The notes under the pieces were generated by a model. It did no database searches. It had not been told where the DNA came from and was given only the letters and a program-made list of their open reading frames with translations. A stretch of DNA of 64,000 nt from Mycobacterium decipiens (GTDB taxonomy: Bacteria > Actinomycetota > Actinomycetes > Mycobacteriales > Mycobacteriaceae), in NCBI RefSeq assembly GCF_963853665.1, contig NZ_OY970459.1:1674001-1738000 (forward strand), written 5' to 3'. Position 1 is the stretch's first letter. Every line of letters starts with the position of its first letter. The translations under genes were made by a program, and so were the position numbers. Below, one piece after another: positions 1 through 11,043 of this stretch.

Positions 1-403
1 GGCGTACTGACTCCCTGCCCGAGGAAGCGGTATGGGGTTCCCCATATTTCAGGCGGCAGTATCGACAGCGGTGACCTCATGTCAAACAATGAAGCGTTGC
101 GCCCCACACCCGGTTGGGAGCACCGGCGCTCACCGTCGGCGGTGCGGTGGACGTTGCCGCGACGTGTGCGGGCCGCCGCTGCGGTACCCGCAGCCCTGGG
201 GCGTCGTGGATCCTGCGGCGTTGTCGAGGCTGGTTCGTGCCGGTGGGTGGCTCGATGTTGCCCCCTGACGTGGCAGGCTAACCCCAGCACCCGGTGCAGG
301 TGGCGAACAGCCGCGCGCCGGCGTTGCGGGCTTTAGGGGTCACCGGAACTCGGGCAGTGCGCGCCCTCGCTGTCGGCATCGCGTCTCACCCTAGGATGTT
401 TGC
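1..403. other. Gene-poor leader region upstream of ftsY
   Basis: No reading frame here looks like a known protein. In M. tuberculosis the gene upstream of ftsY is smc, and I do not recognise an Smc C-terminus, so smc must end before the window or be absent. Two overlapping plus-strand frames (32-268 and 79-336) are Arg/Ala/Pro rich and look like chance frames of GC-rich DNA. The only site I support is the ftsY promoter box at its end. Confidence 0.5.
392..397 (+). promoter_or_regulatory. Putative -10 box for a leaderless ftsY transcript
   Basis: TAGGAT fits the mycobacterial SigA -10 pattern TANNNT and ends 6 nt before the GTG start of ftsY. Transcription would then begin at or next to the start codon. 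There is no Shine-Dalgarno sequence between box and start, which agrees with a leaderless mRNA. Confidence 0.55.
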
Positions 404-1723
404 GTGTCGGAAGGTTTGTGGATCGCCATCGCGGTCATCGCCGCCCTGGTCGTCATTGCCGCGCTGACCCTGGGGCTGGTGCTCTACCGCCGGCGGCGGA
501 TCAGCCTCTCCACCCGGCCTCAATCCGACGCACTGGACCGTTCGGGCGGTTATACCGCCACGTCCGGCATCACGTTCAGCCAAACGGTGCCGACCGTCGG
601 GGAGATCGACACCAGCGGACTGCCTGCCGTGGGCGACGATGCGACAGTTCCTCGCGACGCGCCCAAGCGCACCATCGCCGACGTACATCTTCCCGAAGTT
701 GAGCCCGAACCCAAGACCATCACACCGCCGGTTGCCGAATTGCCGCCGGAAACCCCCGAGGCCGCCCCAGCCGCCCCCGAGTTCCCCGACGTAGCTGCCA
801 TCGCGCCGCCCGAAGGTCGACTGGAGCGACTGCGCGGACGGCTCGCCAAATCGCAGCATGCCCTCGGTCGCAGCATGCTGGGTTTGATCGGTGGCGGGGA
901 CCTGGACGAGGACTCCTGGCAGGACGTCGAGGACACCCTGCTGGTCGCCGACCTGGGACCAGTGGCGACCGCGTCGGTGGTGTCGCAGCTGCGCAGCCAG
1001 CTGGCCACCAGCAACGTGCGTACCGAGGCCGACGCCCGAGCGGTGTTGCGTGAGGTCCTGACCAAAGAGCTGCAGCCGGGCATGGACCGCTCGATCCGCG
1101 CGCTACCACACGCCGACCATCCCTCGGTGCTGCTGGTCGTTGGCGTCAACGGCACCGGCAAGACCACCACAGTCGGCAAGTTGGCAAGGGTGTTGGTGGC
1201 CGACGGCCGACGGGTCGTGCTCGGTGCGGCCGACACCTTCCGTGCGGCCGCCGCCGATCAGCTGCAGACCTGGGCGGCGCGAGTTGGCGCAGAGGTGGTG
1301 CGCGGGCCCGAAGGCGCCGACCCGGCATCGGTGGCGTTTGACGCCGTCGATAAGGGCATCGCCTCCGGTGCAGACGTGGTGCTCATCGACACAGCCGGGC
1401 GGTTGCACACCAAGGTCGGGCTGATGGACGAGCTCGACAAGGTCAAGCGCGTCGTGACCCGACGAGCGGCCGTCGACGAGGTGTTGTTGGTGCTCGACGC
1501 CACCATCGGACAGAACGGGTTGGCACAGGCCAGGGTGTTCGCCGAAGTCGTCGACATCAGCGGCGCCGTGCTCACCAAGCTGGACGGAACGGCCAAGGGC
1601 GGCATCGTTTTCCGCGTCCAACAGGAACTCGGGGTGCCGGTGAAGCTGGTCGGGCTCGGCGAAGGCCCCGACGACCTGGCGCCTTTTGAGCCCGCCGCCT
1701 TCGTCGATGCCCTGCTCGGCTGA
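404..1723 (+). CDS. ftsY: Signal recognition particle receptor FtsY
   Basis: FtsY is the membrane-side SRP receptor GTPase that docks ribosome-SRP complexes at the SecYEG translocon. The 439-residue product starts (GTG) with one N-terminal transmembrane helix (about residues 5-27) followed by RRRR, as in actinobacterial FtsY. A long acidic, Pro/Ala-rich linker follows, then the NG GTPase domain. P-loop GVNGTGKTT lies near residue 247, DTAGR near 328 and TKLDGTAKGG near 390. M. tuberculosis FtsY, as I recall, is somewhat shorter, and the difference is probably in the linker. Ffh, its partner, is encoded at 8.3 kb. Family assignment is certain. Confidence 0.97.
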   Translation: MSEGLWIAIAVIAALVVIAALTLGLVLYRRRRISLSTRPQSDALDRSGGYTATSGITFSQTVPTVGEIDTSGLPAVGDDATVPRDAPKRTIADVHLPEVEPEPKTITPPVAELPPETPEAAPAAPEFPDVAAIAPPEGRLERLRGRLAKSQHALGRSMLGLIGGGDLDEDSWQDVEDTLLVADLGPVATASVVSQLRSQLATSNVRTEADARAVLREVLTKELQPGMDRSIRALPHADHPSVLLVVGVNGTGKTTTVGKLARVLVADGRRVVLGAADTFRAAAADQLQTWAARVGAEVVRGPEGADPASVAFDAVDKGIASGADVVLIDTAGRLHTKVGLMDELDKVKRVVTRRAAVDEVLLVLDATIGQNGLAQARVFAEVVDISGAVLTKLDGTAKGGIVFRVQQELGVPVKLVGLGEGPDDLAPFEPAAFVDALLG

Positions 1724-1868
1724 TAGCTCTCACACAGCAAGTTTTACGTTAATCCTGATGAAACATGGCCGCACCATCGCCGCAACAACTACTGCGCAAG
1801 GTTCTGGATCAGGTCGTCAGTCGTAAGTCTGGGGTCCTGCCAACGCGCTTGACTGGAGGTGATAGCGA

Positions 1869-3637
<1,769 letters not shown>

Positions 3638-3682
3638 GAATAGTCGCACTTTGCTGATCAAACCCGGACGGGCCTGCCGGTT

Positions 3683-6178
3683 GTGAGATCGGGTATGAAG
3701 CCGCAACCGCCGGACCCGTCCGGGGCACGGCTACCGGTGGCCCAAGCAGTAGAAGGGGCAGGATGTGCCTCTCCGCCAAGCGATTTGGCTGCGGAGCGGC
3801 GCAAGCTGCTGTCCGACGACCACCGCGAACTGGAGCCGGCGGGGTTGCGGCAGGCGTGGCTGGATCTGCATGAGTCCTGGCTGATCGCTAAGGCCGACGA
3901 GATCGGGATCACCGAAGCGAGTGGGTTTGCGATCGTCGGAGTCGGCGGGCTCGGGCGTCGTGAGCTGCTGCCGTATTCGGACCTGGATCTGCTGCTGTTG
4001 CACGACGGCAAGCCCGCCGATGTGCTGGGGCCGGTCGCCGACAAGTTGTGGTACCCGTTGTGGGACGCCAACATTCGACTTGACCACAGCGTGCGGACCC
4101 TCAGCGAGGCATTGGGCACGGCCAATTCCGACATGGCGGCCGTGCTGGGCATGTTGGAAGCACGCCACATCGCCGGCGATGAGCAGCTTTCGACGGGACT
4201 GGTCGACGGCGTGCGACGGCAGTGGCGCAGCGGAATTCGCTCCCGCATGGGCGAGCTCGTCGAGACGACGCATGCCCGGTGGCGGCGCTGTGGCCGGATC
4301 GCGCAGCGCGCCGAGCCCGATCTCAAATCGGGTCGCGGCGGCCTACGCGATGTCCAGTTGCTGGACGCACTGGCGATCGCCCAGCTCATCGACCGCCACG
4401 GCATCGGAAATCCGGACCTGCCGGCGGGTTCGCTGGACAATGCCTATCTCACTTTGCTGGACGTGCGCACCCAGCTGCACCGGGTCTCGGGCCGTGGGCG
4501 TGACCAGTTGCTGGCCCAGTTCGCCGACGAGATCAGCGCCGCCTTGGGGGTCGGTGACAGATTTGACTTGGCACGCACCCTGTCGAACGCTGGCCGCACC
4601 ATCAGTTACCACGCCGAAGCCGGCCTGCGGACCGCGGAGAACGCCTTGCCGCGGCGCGGCATCACAGCCATGATGCGGCGGCCCAAGCGGCGACCTCTTG
4701 ACGAGGGCGTCGTCGAGTATGCGGGCGAAATCGTGCTCGCCCGCGACGCCGAACCCGAACGCGACCCCGGCCTGGTACTCCGCGTAGCTGCCGCATCGGC
4801 TGACACCGGGTTGCCCATCGGCGCCGCCACCCTGAGCCGGTTGGTTGCCAGCGTCCCCGACTTGCCGATCCCTTGGCCCCAGGAGGCGTTGGACGACCTC
4901 TTGGTTGTGCTTTCCGCCGGCCCTACCACGGTGGCCACCATCGAAGCGCTCGACCGGACCGGGCTCTGGGGCCGGCTGTTGCCGGAATGGGAGTCGATCC
5001 GTGACCTTCCCCCGCGCGACGTCGCCCACAAGTGGACGGTGGACCGTCATGTGGTCGAGACGGCGGTGCATGCGGCGCCGCTGGCCACCCGGGTGGCGCG
5101 TCCCGACCTGCTTGCGCTTGGCGCGCTGCTGCATGACATCGGCAAGGGGCGAGGCACCGATCACAGTGTGCTCGGGGCCGAATTGGCGGTCCCGATCGGC
5201 ACCAGGCTGGGGCTCTCGCCGCCGGACGTTGAGCTGCTCTGCAAGCTGGTTCGACACCACCTGCTGCTGCCCATTACGGCCACCCGAAGCGACTTGAACA
5301 ACCCCAAAACCATCGAGGCGGTGTCCGAGGCGCTGGGCGGGGATCCGCAATTGCTCGAAGTTTTGCATGCGCTGTCGGAGGCGGACTCGAAGGCCACTGG
5401 TCCCGGGGTATGGAGCGACTGGAAGGCCTCACTGGTCGAGGACCTGGTGTGTCGCTGCCGGATGGTGATGGCGGGGGAGTCGCTGCCTCAGGCTGAACCG
5501 ACTGCGCCCCACTATCTTTCGCTGGCAGCCGACCGCGGGGTGCATGTGGAGATCAGCCCACGCGACAGTGAACGCATCGACGCCGTGATGGTCGCCCCGG
5601 ACGAGCGGGGTATGGTGTCCAAAGCCGCCGCGGTGCTGGCGTTGAACTCCCTGCGCGTCCATTCGGCGTCGGTCAATGTCCACCAGGGCATCGCGATCAC
5701 CGAGTTTGTCGTGTCACCACTGTTTGGTTCCCCGCCCGCGGCGGACCTGGTGCGTCAGCAATTCATCGGTGCCCTCAACGGCGACGTCGACGTGCTCGGC
5801 GCGCTGGCGAAACGCGATAGTGACGCCGCCGACTTGGCGTCTGCGCGGGCCGGGGACGTGCAGGCAGGGGTGCCCGTCACGCGGTCAACCGCCCCGCCGC
5901 GCATTCTGTGGCTCGACACCACCGCGCCGGGTCAGCTGCTCTTCGAAGTTCGGGCCATGGATCGGGCGGGTTTGCTCGCGTTACTGGCCCGGGCTTTGGA
6001 GCGCGCCGGAGCCGACATCGTGTGGGCGAAGGTGAATACGTTCGGATCCACCGCCGCCGACGTGTTCTGTGTGACCGTCCCGACGGACTCCGACGCAAGA
6101 GCCGCGGTCAAGCAACACCTGTTGGCAGTGTTGGGCGCCCGCGTCGACGTGATGGTAGACGGGCCCGTCGGCGATTAG
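3683..6178 (+). CDS. glnD: PII uridylyl/adenylyl-transferase GlnD
   Basis: Bifunctional enzyme that nucleotidylates and de-nucleotidylates PII on its T-loop tyrosine. Domain order: nucleotidyltransferase with GGLGRREL and SDLDLLLL (about residues 90-110), a central linker, an HD phosphohydrolase domain (LLHDIGKG near 485), and two C-terminal ACT domains (about 630-700 and 745-820) that sense glutamine. In actinobacteria the homologue adenylylates PII. The GTG at 3683 gives 831 residues and an ATG at 3695 gives 827. The M. tuberculosis protein is about 808, so the start may lie further in, near VEGAG. It converges on the helicase gene with only 9 nt between stops. Confidence 0.95.
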   Translation: MRSGMKPQPPDPSGARLPVAQAVEGAGCASPPSDLAAERRKLLSDDHRELEPAGLRQAWLDLHESWLIAKADEIGITEASGFAIVGVGGLGRRELLPYSDLDLLLLHDGKPADVLGPVADKLWYPLWDANIRLDHSVRTLSEALGTANSDMAAVLGMLEARHIAGDEQLSTGLVDGVRRQWRSGIRSRMGELVETTHARWRRCGRIAQRAEPDLKSGRGGLRDVQLLDALAIAQLIDRHGIGNPDLPAGSLDNAYLTLLDVRTQLHRVSGRGRDQLLAQFADEISAALGVGDRFDLARTLSNAGRTISYHAEAGLRTAENALPRRGITAMMRRPKRRPLDEGVVEYAGEIVLARDAEPERDPGLVLRVAAASADTGLPIGAATLSRLVASVPDLPIPWPQEALDDLLVVLSAGPTTVATIEALDRTGLWGRLLPEWESIRDLPPRDVAHKWTVDRHVVETAVHAAPLATRVARPDLLALGALLHDIGKGRGTDHSVLGAELAVPIGTRLGLSPPDVELLCKLVRHHLLLPITATRSDLNNPKTIEAVSEALGGDPQLLEVLHALSEADSKATGPGVWSDWKASLVEDLVCRCRMVMAGESLPQAEPTAPHYLSLAADRGVHVEISPRDSERIDAVMVAPDERGMVSKAAAVLALNSLRVHSASVNVHQGIAITEFVVSPLFGSPPAADLVRQQFIGALNGDVDVLGALAKRDSDAADLASARAGDVQAGVPVTRSTAPPRILWLDTTAPGQLLFEVRAMDRAGLLALLARALERAGADIVWAKVNTFGSTAADVFCVTVPTDSDARAAVKQHLLAVLGARVDVMVDGPVGD

Positions 6179-6187
6179 GTCGCGTGC

Positions 6188-7933
6188 TCAGGGCTGCTCG
6201 GAGTTGAGCTGGCGCAAGGCATCGATGCGTGCTTTGAGCTGGTCGCGGGTCGCAGCGGCGATTGGGGGCCCACCACAGCGGCGGCGCAGTTCGTTGTGGA
6301 TCCACCCGTGTGGTTTGCCGGTGCGGTGGTGCGCGATCGACACAAGCGTGTGGAGTTCGCGGCGCAGGTCGCGCAGTTGGCCATGCACCGATGGTGGCGG
6401 CGTCGAGGTGGCGTTCTGCGCGGCCCCGTTCTGAAGCTGGGCTCGTTTGCGCAGCTGCTCGTCTTGGCGGCGGTGCAGCAGGGCGCGCATTTGTTCGGCG
6501 TCCAGTAGCCCGGGGATGCCGAGGTAGTCGGCCTCTTCGTCGCTTCCGGCCGGTGTGGCGGTGCCGAACGAGGAGCCGTCGAAGATGACCTGATCGAGTT
6601 CCGCGTCGGCCCCCAACGAGGTGAATCCCCGCTCCGCGTCGCGCTCGGTTTGCGTCCTGGTGGCGGGATCACCGTCGAGGGGATCGCCGGCGGATTCACG
6701 GTCCGGTCTGCCCAGCACGTGGTTGCGCTGGGCCTCCAACTCACTGGCCAGCTGCAGCAGGCTGGGCACCGACGGCACGAAGATGCTCGCGGTTTCGCCC
6801 AGGCGGCGGGACCGCACGAACCGACCGATGGCCTGTGCGAAGAACAGCGGTGTAGAGGCGTTGGTGGCGTAGATCCCCACCGAAAGCCGCGGCACGTCGA
6901 CTCCTTCGGAGACCATCCGCACCGCGACTAACCAACGGCTGGTGCCCTGGGCGAATTCGGTGATGCGCGCCGACGACCCGGGGTCGTCGGAGAGTACGAC
7001 GGTGGGAGCTTCCGCGGTCATCGTGGTCAGCAGGCGGGCGTATGCGCGGGCCGCGGTTCGATCCGAGGCGATGATCATGCCGCCCGCGTCGGGAACGTGG
7101 GTACGCAGCTGTCGGAGCCGTTGATCGGCTGCCGCGATGACGGCGGGCATCCACTCGCCGGCCGGGTCGAGCGCGGTGCGCCACGCCCGTGCGGTCTGTT
7201 CGGCGGACAGCGGCTCGCCCAGCCGCGCCTCGTGCTCCTCGCCAGCGCTATCCCGCCAGCGTGCCTGCCCGGAGTAGGCGAGGAACACCACCGGCCGGAC
7301 CACGCCGTCAGCGAGAGCTTCCGCATAGCCGTAGGTGTGGTCAGCTTGCGAACGCAGCACACCGTCGCGGCCTTGCTCGTAGCTGACGAACGGGATTGGG
7401 CTGTCATCGCTACGAAATGGTGTGCCGGTCAGCGCAAGACGGCGCGTGGCGTCACCGAATGCTTCCCGAATGGCGTCGCCCCAGGTTCTGGCGTCGCCGC
7501 CGTGGTGGATCTCGTCGAAGACGACCAACGTCTTGCGGGCTTCGGTGCGCACCCGGTGCAGCGTCGGGTGCGAAGCGACCTGGGCGTAGGTGACCATCAC
7601 GCCGTGATACTCCGGCGAGGTCTGGGGGTTGGCGTTGGAGAATCTCGGGTCCAGGGAAATGCCGTGGGCTGTCGCGGCATGCGCCCACTGGACCTTGAGG
7701 TGCTCGGTGGGCACGACGACGGTGATTTGCTCGACGGCGCGATGGCGCAGCAGTTCGGCCGCGATCCGCAGCGCGAACGTCGTCTTGCCCGACCCGGGGG
7801 TAGCCACGGCCAGGAAATCGCGCGGCTCACTGGCCAGGTACTTCACCATCGCTCGACGCTGCCAGCCGCGCAACGCATGGCTACCTTCGGCGGCGCCTTC
7901 GACGTCGCGGCCAGCGTGGTGAACCAGCTGCAT
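6188..7933 (-). CDS. DEAD/DEAH-box (superfamily II) helicase, Rv2917 type
   Basis: Superfamily II nucleic-acid ATPase of about 581 residues. The P-loop ATPGSGKTT lies near residue 35, a DEIH Walker B box near 125, LTGTPFRSD (motif III) near 155, and a helicase C domain holds the SEGVDVPRL and GRFVRSRR motifs. The ATG at 7933 is chosen because GGGGGGAG lies 8 nt upstream. An open frame continues to 8122, and the M. tuberculosis annotation (about 626 residues) starts further upstream. After residue 400 the protein is linker-like with an Arg-rich C-terminus. The substrate is unknown. Confidence 0.85.
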   Translation of the reverse strand: MQLVHHAGRDVEGAAEGSHALRGWQRRAMVKYLASEPRDFLAVATPGSGKTTFALRIAAELLRHRAVEQITVVVPTEHLKVQWAHAATAHGISLDPRFSNANPQTSPEYHGVMVTYAQVASHPTLHRVRTEARKTLVVFDEIHHGGDARTWGDAIREAFGDATRRLALTGTPFRSDDSPIPFVSYEQGRDGVLRSQADHTYGYAEALADGVVRPVVFLAYSGQARWRDSAGEEHEARLGEPLSAEQTARAWRTALDPAGEWMPAVIAAADQRLRQLRTHVPDAGGMIIASDRTAARAYARLLTTMTAEAPTVVLSDDPGSSARITEFAQGTSRWLVAVRMVSEGVDVPRLSVGIYATNASTPLFFAQAIGRFVRSRRLGETASIFVPSVPSLLQLASELEAQRNHVLGRPDRESAGDPLDGDPATRTQTERDAERGFTSLGADAELDQVIFDGSSFGTATPAGSDEEADYLGIPGLLDAEQMRALLHRRQDEQLRKRAQLQNGAAQNATSTPPPSVHGQLRDLRRELHTLVSIAHHRTGKPHGWIHNELRRRCGGPPIAAATRDQLKARIDALRQLNSEQP

Positions 7934-8236
7934 CAAAACCGCTCCCCCCGTGAATGCTCGGCCGCGCGTGGCGGTTGCCGCCGCGCTGACGCGGCGACAG
8001 TTGCGTTGCAGTACGACGCACGATCGAGGCGTCGTCGACACCACCGATGGGCCGACACGTGACGCCCTCGACACGGCCAGCACGGTGAGGTGGCGGCTGT
8101 GAAATCTAGCATGGCAACGCATTTCGGCGCAGCTGCGACATGAATCGCAGCGTCGCCACCGGGCGCATTCGCCGAAACTTGACTCACGGCGACGCGTGCC
8201 CCGGCGCGTCGTCGCCGTGGTGTAGGTGTCGCGTCG

Positions 8237-8325
8237 GCTGCGCCCCGCTACGCGGGGCTGGCGATCACCACGGGGGCTGGACGGTGGTGACCCGCTGCGC
8301 CCCGCTACGCGGGGCTGGCGATCAC
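8237..8325. repeat. Two 32-bp direct repeats, each carrying a perfect hairpin, upstream of ffh
   Basis: Positions 8237-8268 and 8294-8325 are identical over 32 bp, with a 57-bp period. Each copy contains the inverted repeat GCCCCGC-TAC-GCGGGGC, a 7-bp stem with a 3-nt loop. The second copy ends 4 nt before the -10 box of ffh. This could be a duplicated small repeat element or tandem protein-binding or terminator hairpins. There is no T-tract. Confidence 0.75.
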
Positions 8326-8328
8326 TAC

Positions 8329-8334
8329 TAGGCT
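8329..8334 (+). promoter_or_regulatory. Putative -10 box for a leaderless ffh transcript
   Basis: TAGGCT fits TANNNT and ends 7 nt before the GTG start of ffh. No Shine-Dalgarno lies between. The geometry is nearly the same as at ftsY, the gene for its receptor. Confidence 0.5.
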
Positions 8335-8341
8335 GGCGAGC

Positions 8342-9907
8342 GTGTTTGAATCGTTGTCCGACCGGCTGACCGGCGCCCTACAGGGGCTACGCGGCAAGGG
8401 CCGACTGACCGAGGCCGATATCGACGCCACTACCCGCGAAATCCGGCTGGCGCTGTTGGAAGCCGACGTGTCGCTGCCCGTGGTGCGGGCCTTCGTCCAC
8501 CGAATCAAAGAACGCGCCAGGGGGGCCGAGGTATCGGGTGCCCTTAACCCGGCGCAACAGGTCGTCAAGATCGTCAACGAAGAACTGATCGGCATCCTCG
8601 GCGGCGAGACCCGTCAGCTCGCGTTCGCGAAGGCACCGCCGACCGTGCTGATGCTCGCCGGCCTGCAGGGTTCCGGTAAGACGACGCTGGCCGGCAAGCT
8701 GGCCGCCTGGCTGCGTGGGCAAGGACACACACCTCTGCTGGTGGCCTGTGACCTGCAACGACCGGCGGCGGTGAACCAGCTGCAAGTCGTCGGCGAGCGC
8801 GCCGGGGTGCCGGTGTTCGCGCCGCATCCCGGAGCCTCGCCGGAAGCCGGCCCCGGTGACCCGGTCGCCGTTGCCTCGGCGGGGCTTGCCGAGGCTCGGG
8901 CCAAACACTTCGACGTCGTGATTGTCGACACCGCTGGCCGGCTGGGTATCGACGACGAGCTGATGGCCCAGGCGGCGGCGATACGGGCTGCCGTCGATCC
9001 CGACGAGGTGCTGTTCGTCCTGGACGCGATGATCGGCCAGGATGCCGTCACCACAGCCCAGGCGTTCGGCGAGGGTGTCGGTTTCACCGGAGTGGTGTTA
9101 ACCAAGCTGGACGGTGACGCTCGCGGTGGCGCCGCGTTGTCGGTACGCGAAGTGACCGGCGTCCCAATCCTTTTTGCCTCCACCGGCGAAAAGCTGGAGG
9201 ACTTCGACGTCTTCCACCCGGACCGGATGGCCAGCCGGATCTTGGGCATGGGTGATGTGCTGAGCCTGATCGAACAGGCCGAGCAGGTCTTCGACGCTCA
9301 ACAGGCCGAGGAGGCCGCGGCCAAGATCGGCGCCGGCGAGCTGACGCTGGAGGATTTCCTGGAGCAGATGCTCGCCGTCCGCAAGATGGGCCCGATCGGC
9401 AATCTGTTGGGCATGCTGCCCGGCGCGGGACAGATGAAAGACGCGCTGGCTGAGGTCGACGACAGGCAACTCGACCGGGTGCAGGCCATCATCCGCGGGA
9501 TGACGCCGCAGGAGCGGGCCGACCCGAAGATCATCAACGCCTCGCGGCGGCTGCGTATCGCCAACGGCTCGGGTGTGACGGTGTCCGAGGTCAACCAGCT
9601 GGTCGACCGCTTCTTCGAAGCCCGCAAGATGATGTCCTCAATGCTAGGGGGCATGGGCATCCCCGGTCTGGGCCGCAAGTCCGCGACCCGAAAGAGCAAA
9701 GGGGCCAAAGCCAAAGCCGGCAAGAAGGGCAAGAAGGGGGCACGGGGTCCGACGCCGCCGAAGGTCAAGAGCCCATTCGGGGCGGGCATGCCGGGCATGC
9801 CGGCCGGATTCCCCGATCTGTCGCAGATGCCCCAAGGTCTCGACGAGCTGCCGCCCGGGCTGGCCGACTTCGATCTGTCCAAGCTGAATTTCCCGGGCAA
9901 GAAGTAA
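8342..9907 (+). CDS. ffh: Signal recognition particle protein Ffh (SRP54)
   Basis: SRP GTPase that binds signal sequences and 4.5S RNA. The 521 residues comprise an N domain (1-90), a G domain with GLQGSGKTT near 107, DTAGR near 197 and TKLDGDARGG near 256, and a methionine-rich M domain (about 300-435) with GPIGNLLGMLPG and the RNA-binding SRRLRIANGSG helix. After the M domain comes a Lys-rich stretch (KSKGAKAKAGKKGKKG) and a Gly/Pro/Met tail that actinobacterial Ffh proteins carry. It is followed after 7 nt by an amidohydrolase gene. Confidence 0.97.
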   Translation: MFESLSDRLTGALQGLRGKGRLTEADIDATTREIRLALLEADVSLPVVRAFVHRIKERARGAEVSGALNPAQQVVKIVNEELIGILGGETRQLAFAKAPPTVLMLAGLQGSGKTTLAGKLAAWLRGQGHTPLLVACDLQRPAAVNQLQVVGERAGVPVFAPHPGASPEAGPGDPVAVASAGLAEARAKHFDVVIVDTAGRLGIDDELMAQAAAIRAAVDPDEVLFVLDAMIGQDAVTTAQAFGEGVGFTGVVLTKLDGDARGGAALSVREVTGVPILFASTGEKLEDFDVFHPDRMASRILGMGDVLSLIEQAEQVFDAQQAEEAAAKIGAGELTLEDFLEQMLAVRKMGPIGNLLGMLPGAGQMKDALAEVDDRQLDRVQAIIRGMTPQERADPKIINASRRLRIANGSGVTVSEVNQLVDRFFEARKMMSSMLGGMGIPGLGRKSATRKSKGAKAKAGKKGKKGARGPTPPKVKSPFGAGMPGMPAGFPDLSQMPQGLDELPPGLADFDLSKLNFPGKK

Positions 9908-9914
9908 CCGCGCT

Positions 9915-10994
9915 GTGCGCATGCACGTGCGAGGGTTGGGGCTGCCCGACGAGACGGCAATCGAGTTGTGGGTCGTCGACGGCCGCATCAGCACCGAGCC
10001 CGTGTCGGGGGCCGACACCGTCTTTGACGGCGGGTGGATCCTGCCCGGGCTGGTGGACGCCCATTGCCACGTCGGGCTCGGCGATCACGGCGCCATCGAA
10101 CTTGGCGAGGCAATCGCCCAGGCCGAGACCGAACGCGACGTGGGCACCCTGCTGTTGCGTGACTGTGGCTCACCGACCGACACCCGCAGTCTCGACGACC
10201 ACGAGGATCTACCCCGCATCATCCGCGCCGGGCGGCATCTGGCCAGACCCAAGCGCTACATCGCCGGTCTCGCAGACGAGATGGAAGACGAATCGCAGCT
10301 GCCGGCCGCGGTGGCCGAGCAGGCTAGGCGCGGTGATGGGTGGGTCAAACTTGTCGGTGACTGGATCGACCGCCAGATCGGCGACCTCGCCCCGTTGTGG
10401 TCCGACTACGTCCTGAAGGAAGCGATCGATACCGCGCACGCACACGGGGCGCGGGTTACCGCGCACGTCTTCAGTGAGGATGCGCTGCCGGGCCTGATCA
10501 ACGCCGGCATCGACTGCATCGAACACGGCACCGGGCTCACCGACGACACCATCGCCCTAATGCTCGAACAGGGCACCGCCCTGGTTCCCACGCTGATCAA
10601 CCTCGAAAACTTCCCGGGTATCGCTGACGCCGCGGTGCGCTACCCAACCTACGCGGCGCACATGCGCGACCTGTATGCCCGCGGCTACCAGCGGATTGCC
10701 GCGGCGCGGGAGGCGGGTGTGCCGGTATTCGCCGGCAGCGACGCGGGCGTCACGATCAGACATGGGCGGATCGCCGACGAGGTCGAAGCCCTCAAGAAGA
10801 TCGGAATGAGTCCGACCGAGGCGTTGGGGGCGGCGTGCTGGAATGCCCGACGTTGGCTGGGCCGGACCGGCCTGGACAACGGGGCGTCGGCCGATTTGTT
10901 GTGTTACGCCGAGGATCCGCGGCAAGGTCCAGCCGTGCTGATGCGTCCGGATCTGGTGATTTTGCGCGGCAGGACTTTTGGGACCCGGTACTGA
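9915..10994 (+). CDS. Amidohydrolase-family metal-dependent hydrolase (Rv2915c type)
   Basis: Cyclic amidohydrolase fold of 359 residues. The first metal motif HCH is in DAHCHVGLGDHG near residue 48. A lysine in WVKLVGDWID may be the bridging carbamylated residue. The later histidines are in TAHVFSEDA and IEHGTGLTDD, and the catalytic Asp is in FAGSDAGVTI. The fold resembles imidazolonepropionase and prolidase-like members, but the substrate is unknown. The GTG is 8 nt after the ffh stop, so it is probably co-transcribed with ffh. An in-frame ATG lies two codons on. Confidence 0.85.
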   Translation: MRMHVRGLGLPDETAIELWVVDGRISTEPVSGADTVFDGGWILPGLVDAHCHVGLGDHGAIELGEAIAQAETERDVGTLLLRDCGSPTDTRSLDDHEDLPRIIRAGRHLARPKRYIAGLADEMEDESQLPAAVAEQARRGDGWVKLVGDWIDRQIGDLAPLWSDYVLKEAIDTAHAHGARVTAHVFSEDALPGLINAGIDCIEHGTGLTDDTIALMLEQGTALVPTLINLENFPGIADAAVRYPTYAAHMRDLYARGYQRIAAAREAGVPVFAGSDAGVTIRHGRIADEVEALKKIGMSPTEALGAACWNARRWLGRTGLDNGASADLLCYAEDPRQGPAVLMRPDLVILRGRTFGTRY

Positions 10995-11031
10995 CACGAC
11001 TTCTCGTCGCGCGGGGTATCCCGAACGCGGC

Positions 11032-11037
11032 TACTAT
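11032..11037 (+). promoter_or_regulatory. Putative -10 box for a leaderless pknI transcript
   Basis: TACTAT, a good TANNNT match, ends 6 nt before the ATG of pknI. It supports the ATG at 11044 as the true start rather than the longer open frame. Confidence 0.5.
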
Positions 11038-11043
11038 CGGCCA

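Noticed and set aside
1740..1868. GlnR-box-like sequence GTTAAT...GAAAC upstream of amt
   Set aside because: Spacing is 7 nt rather than 6 and the AC half-sites do not fit.
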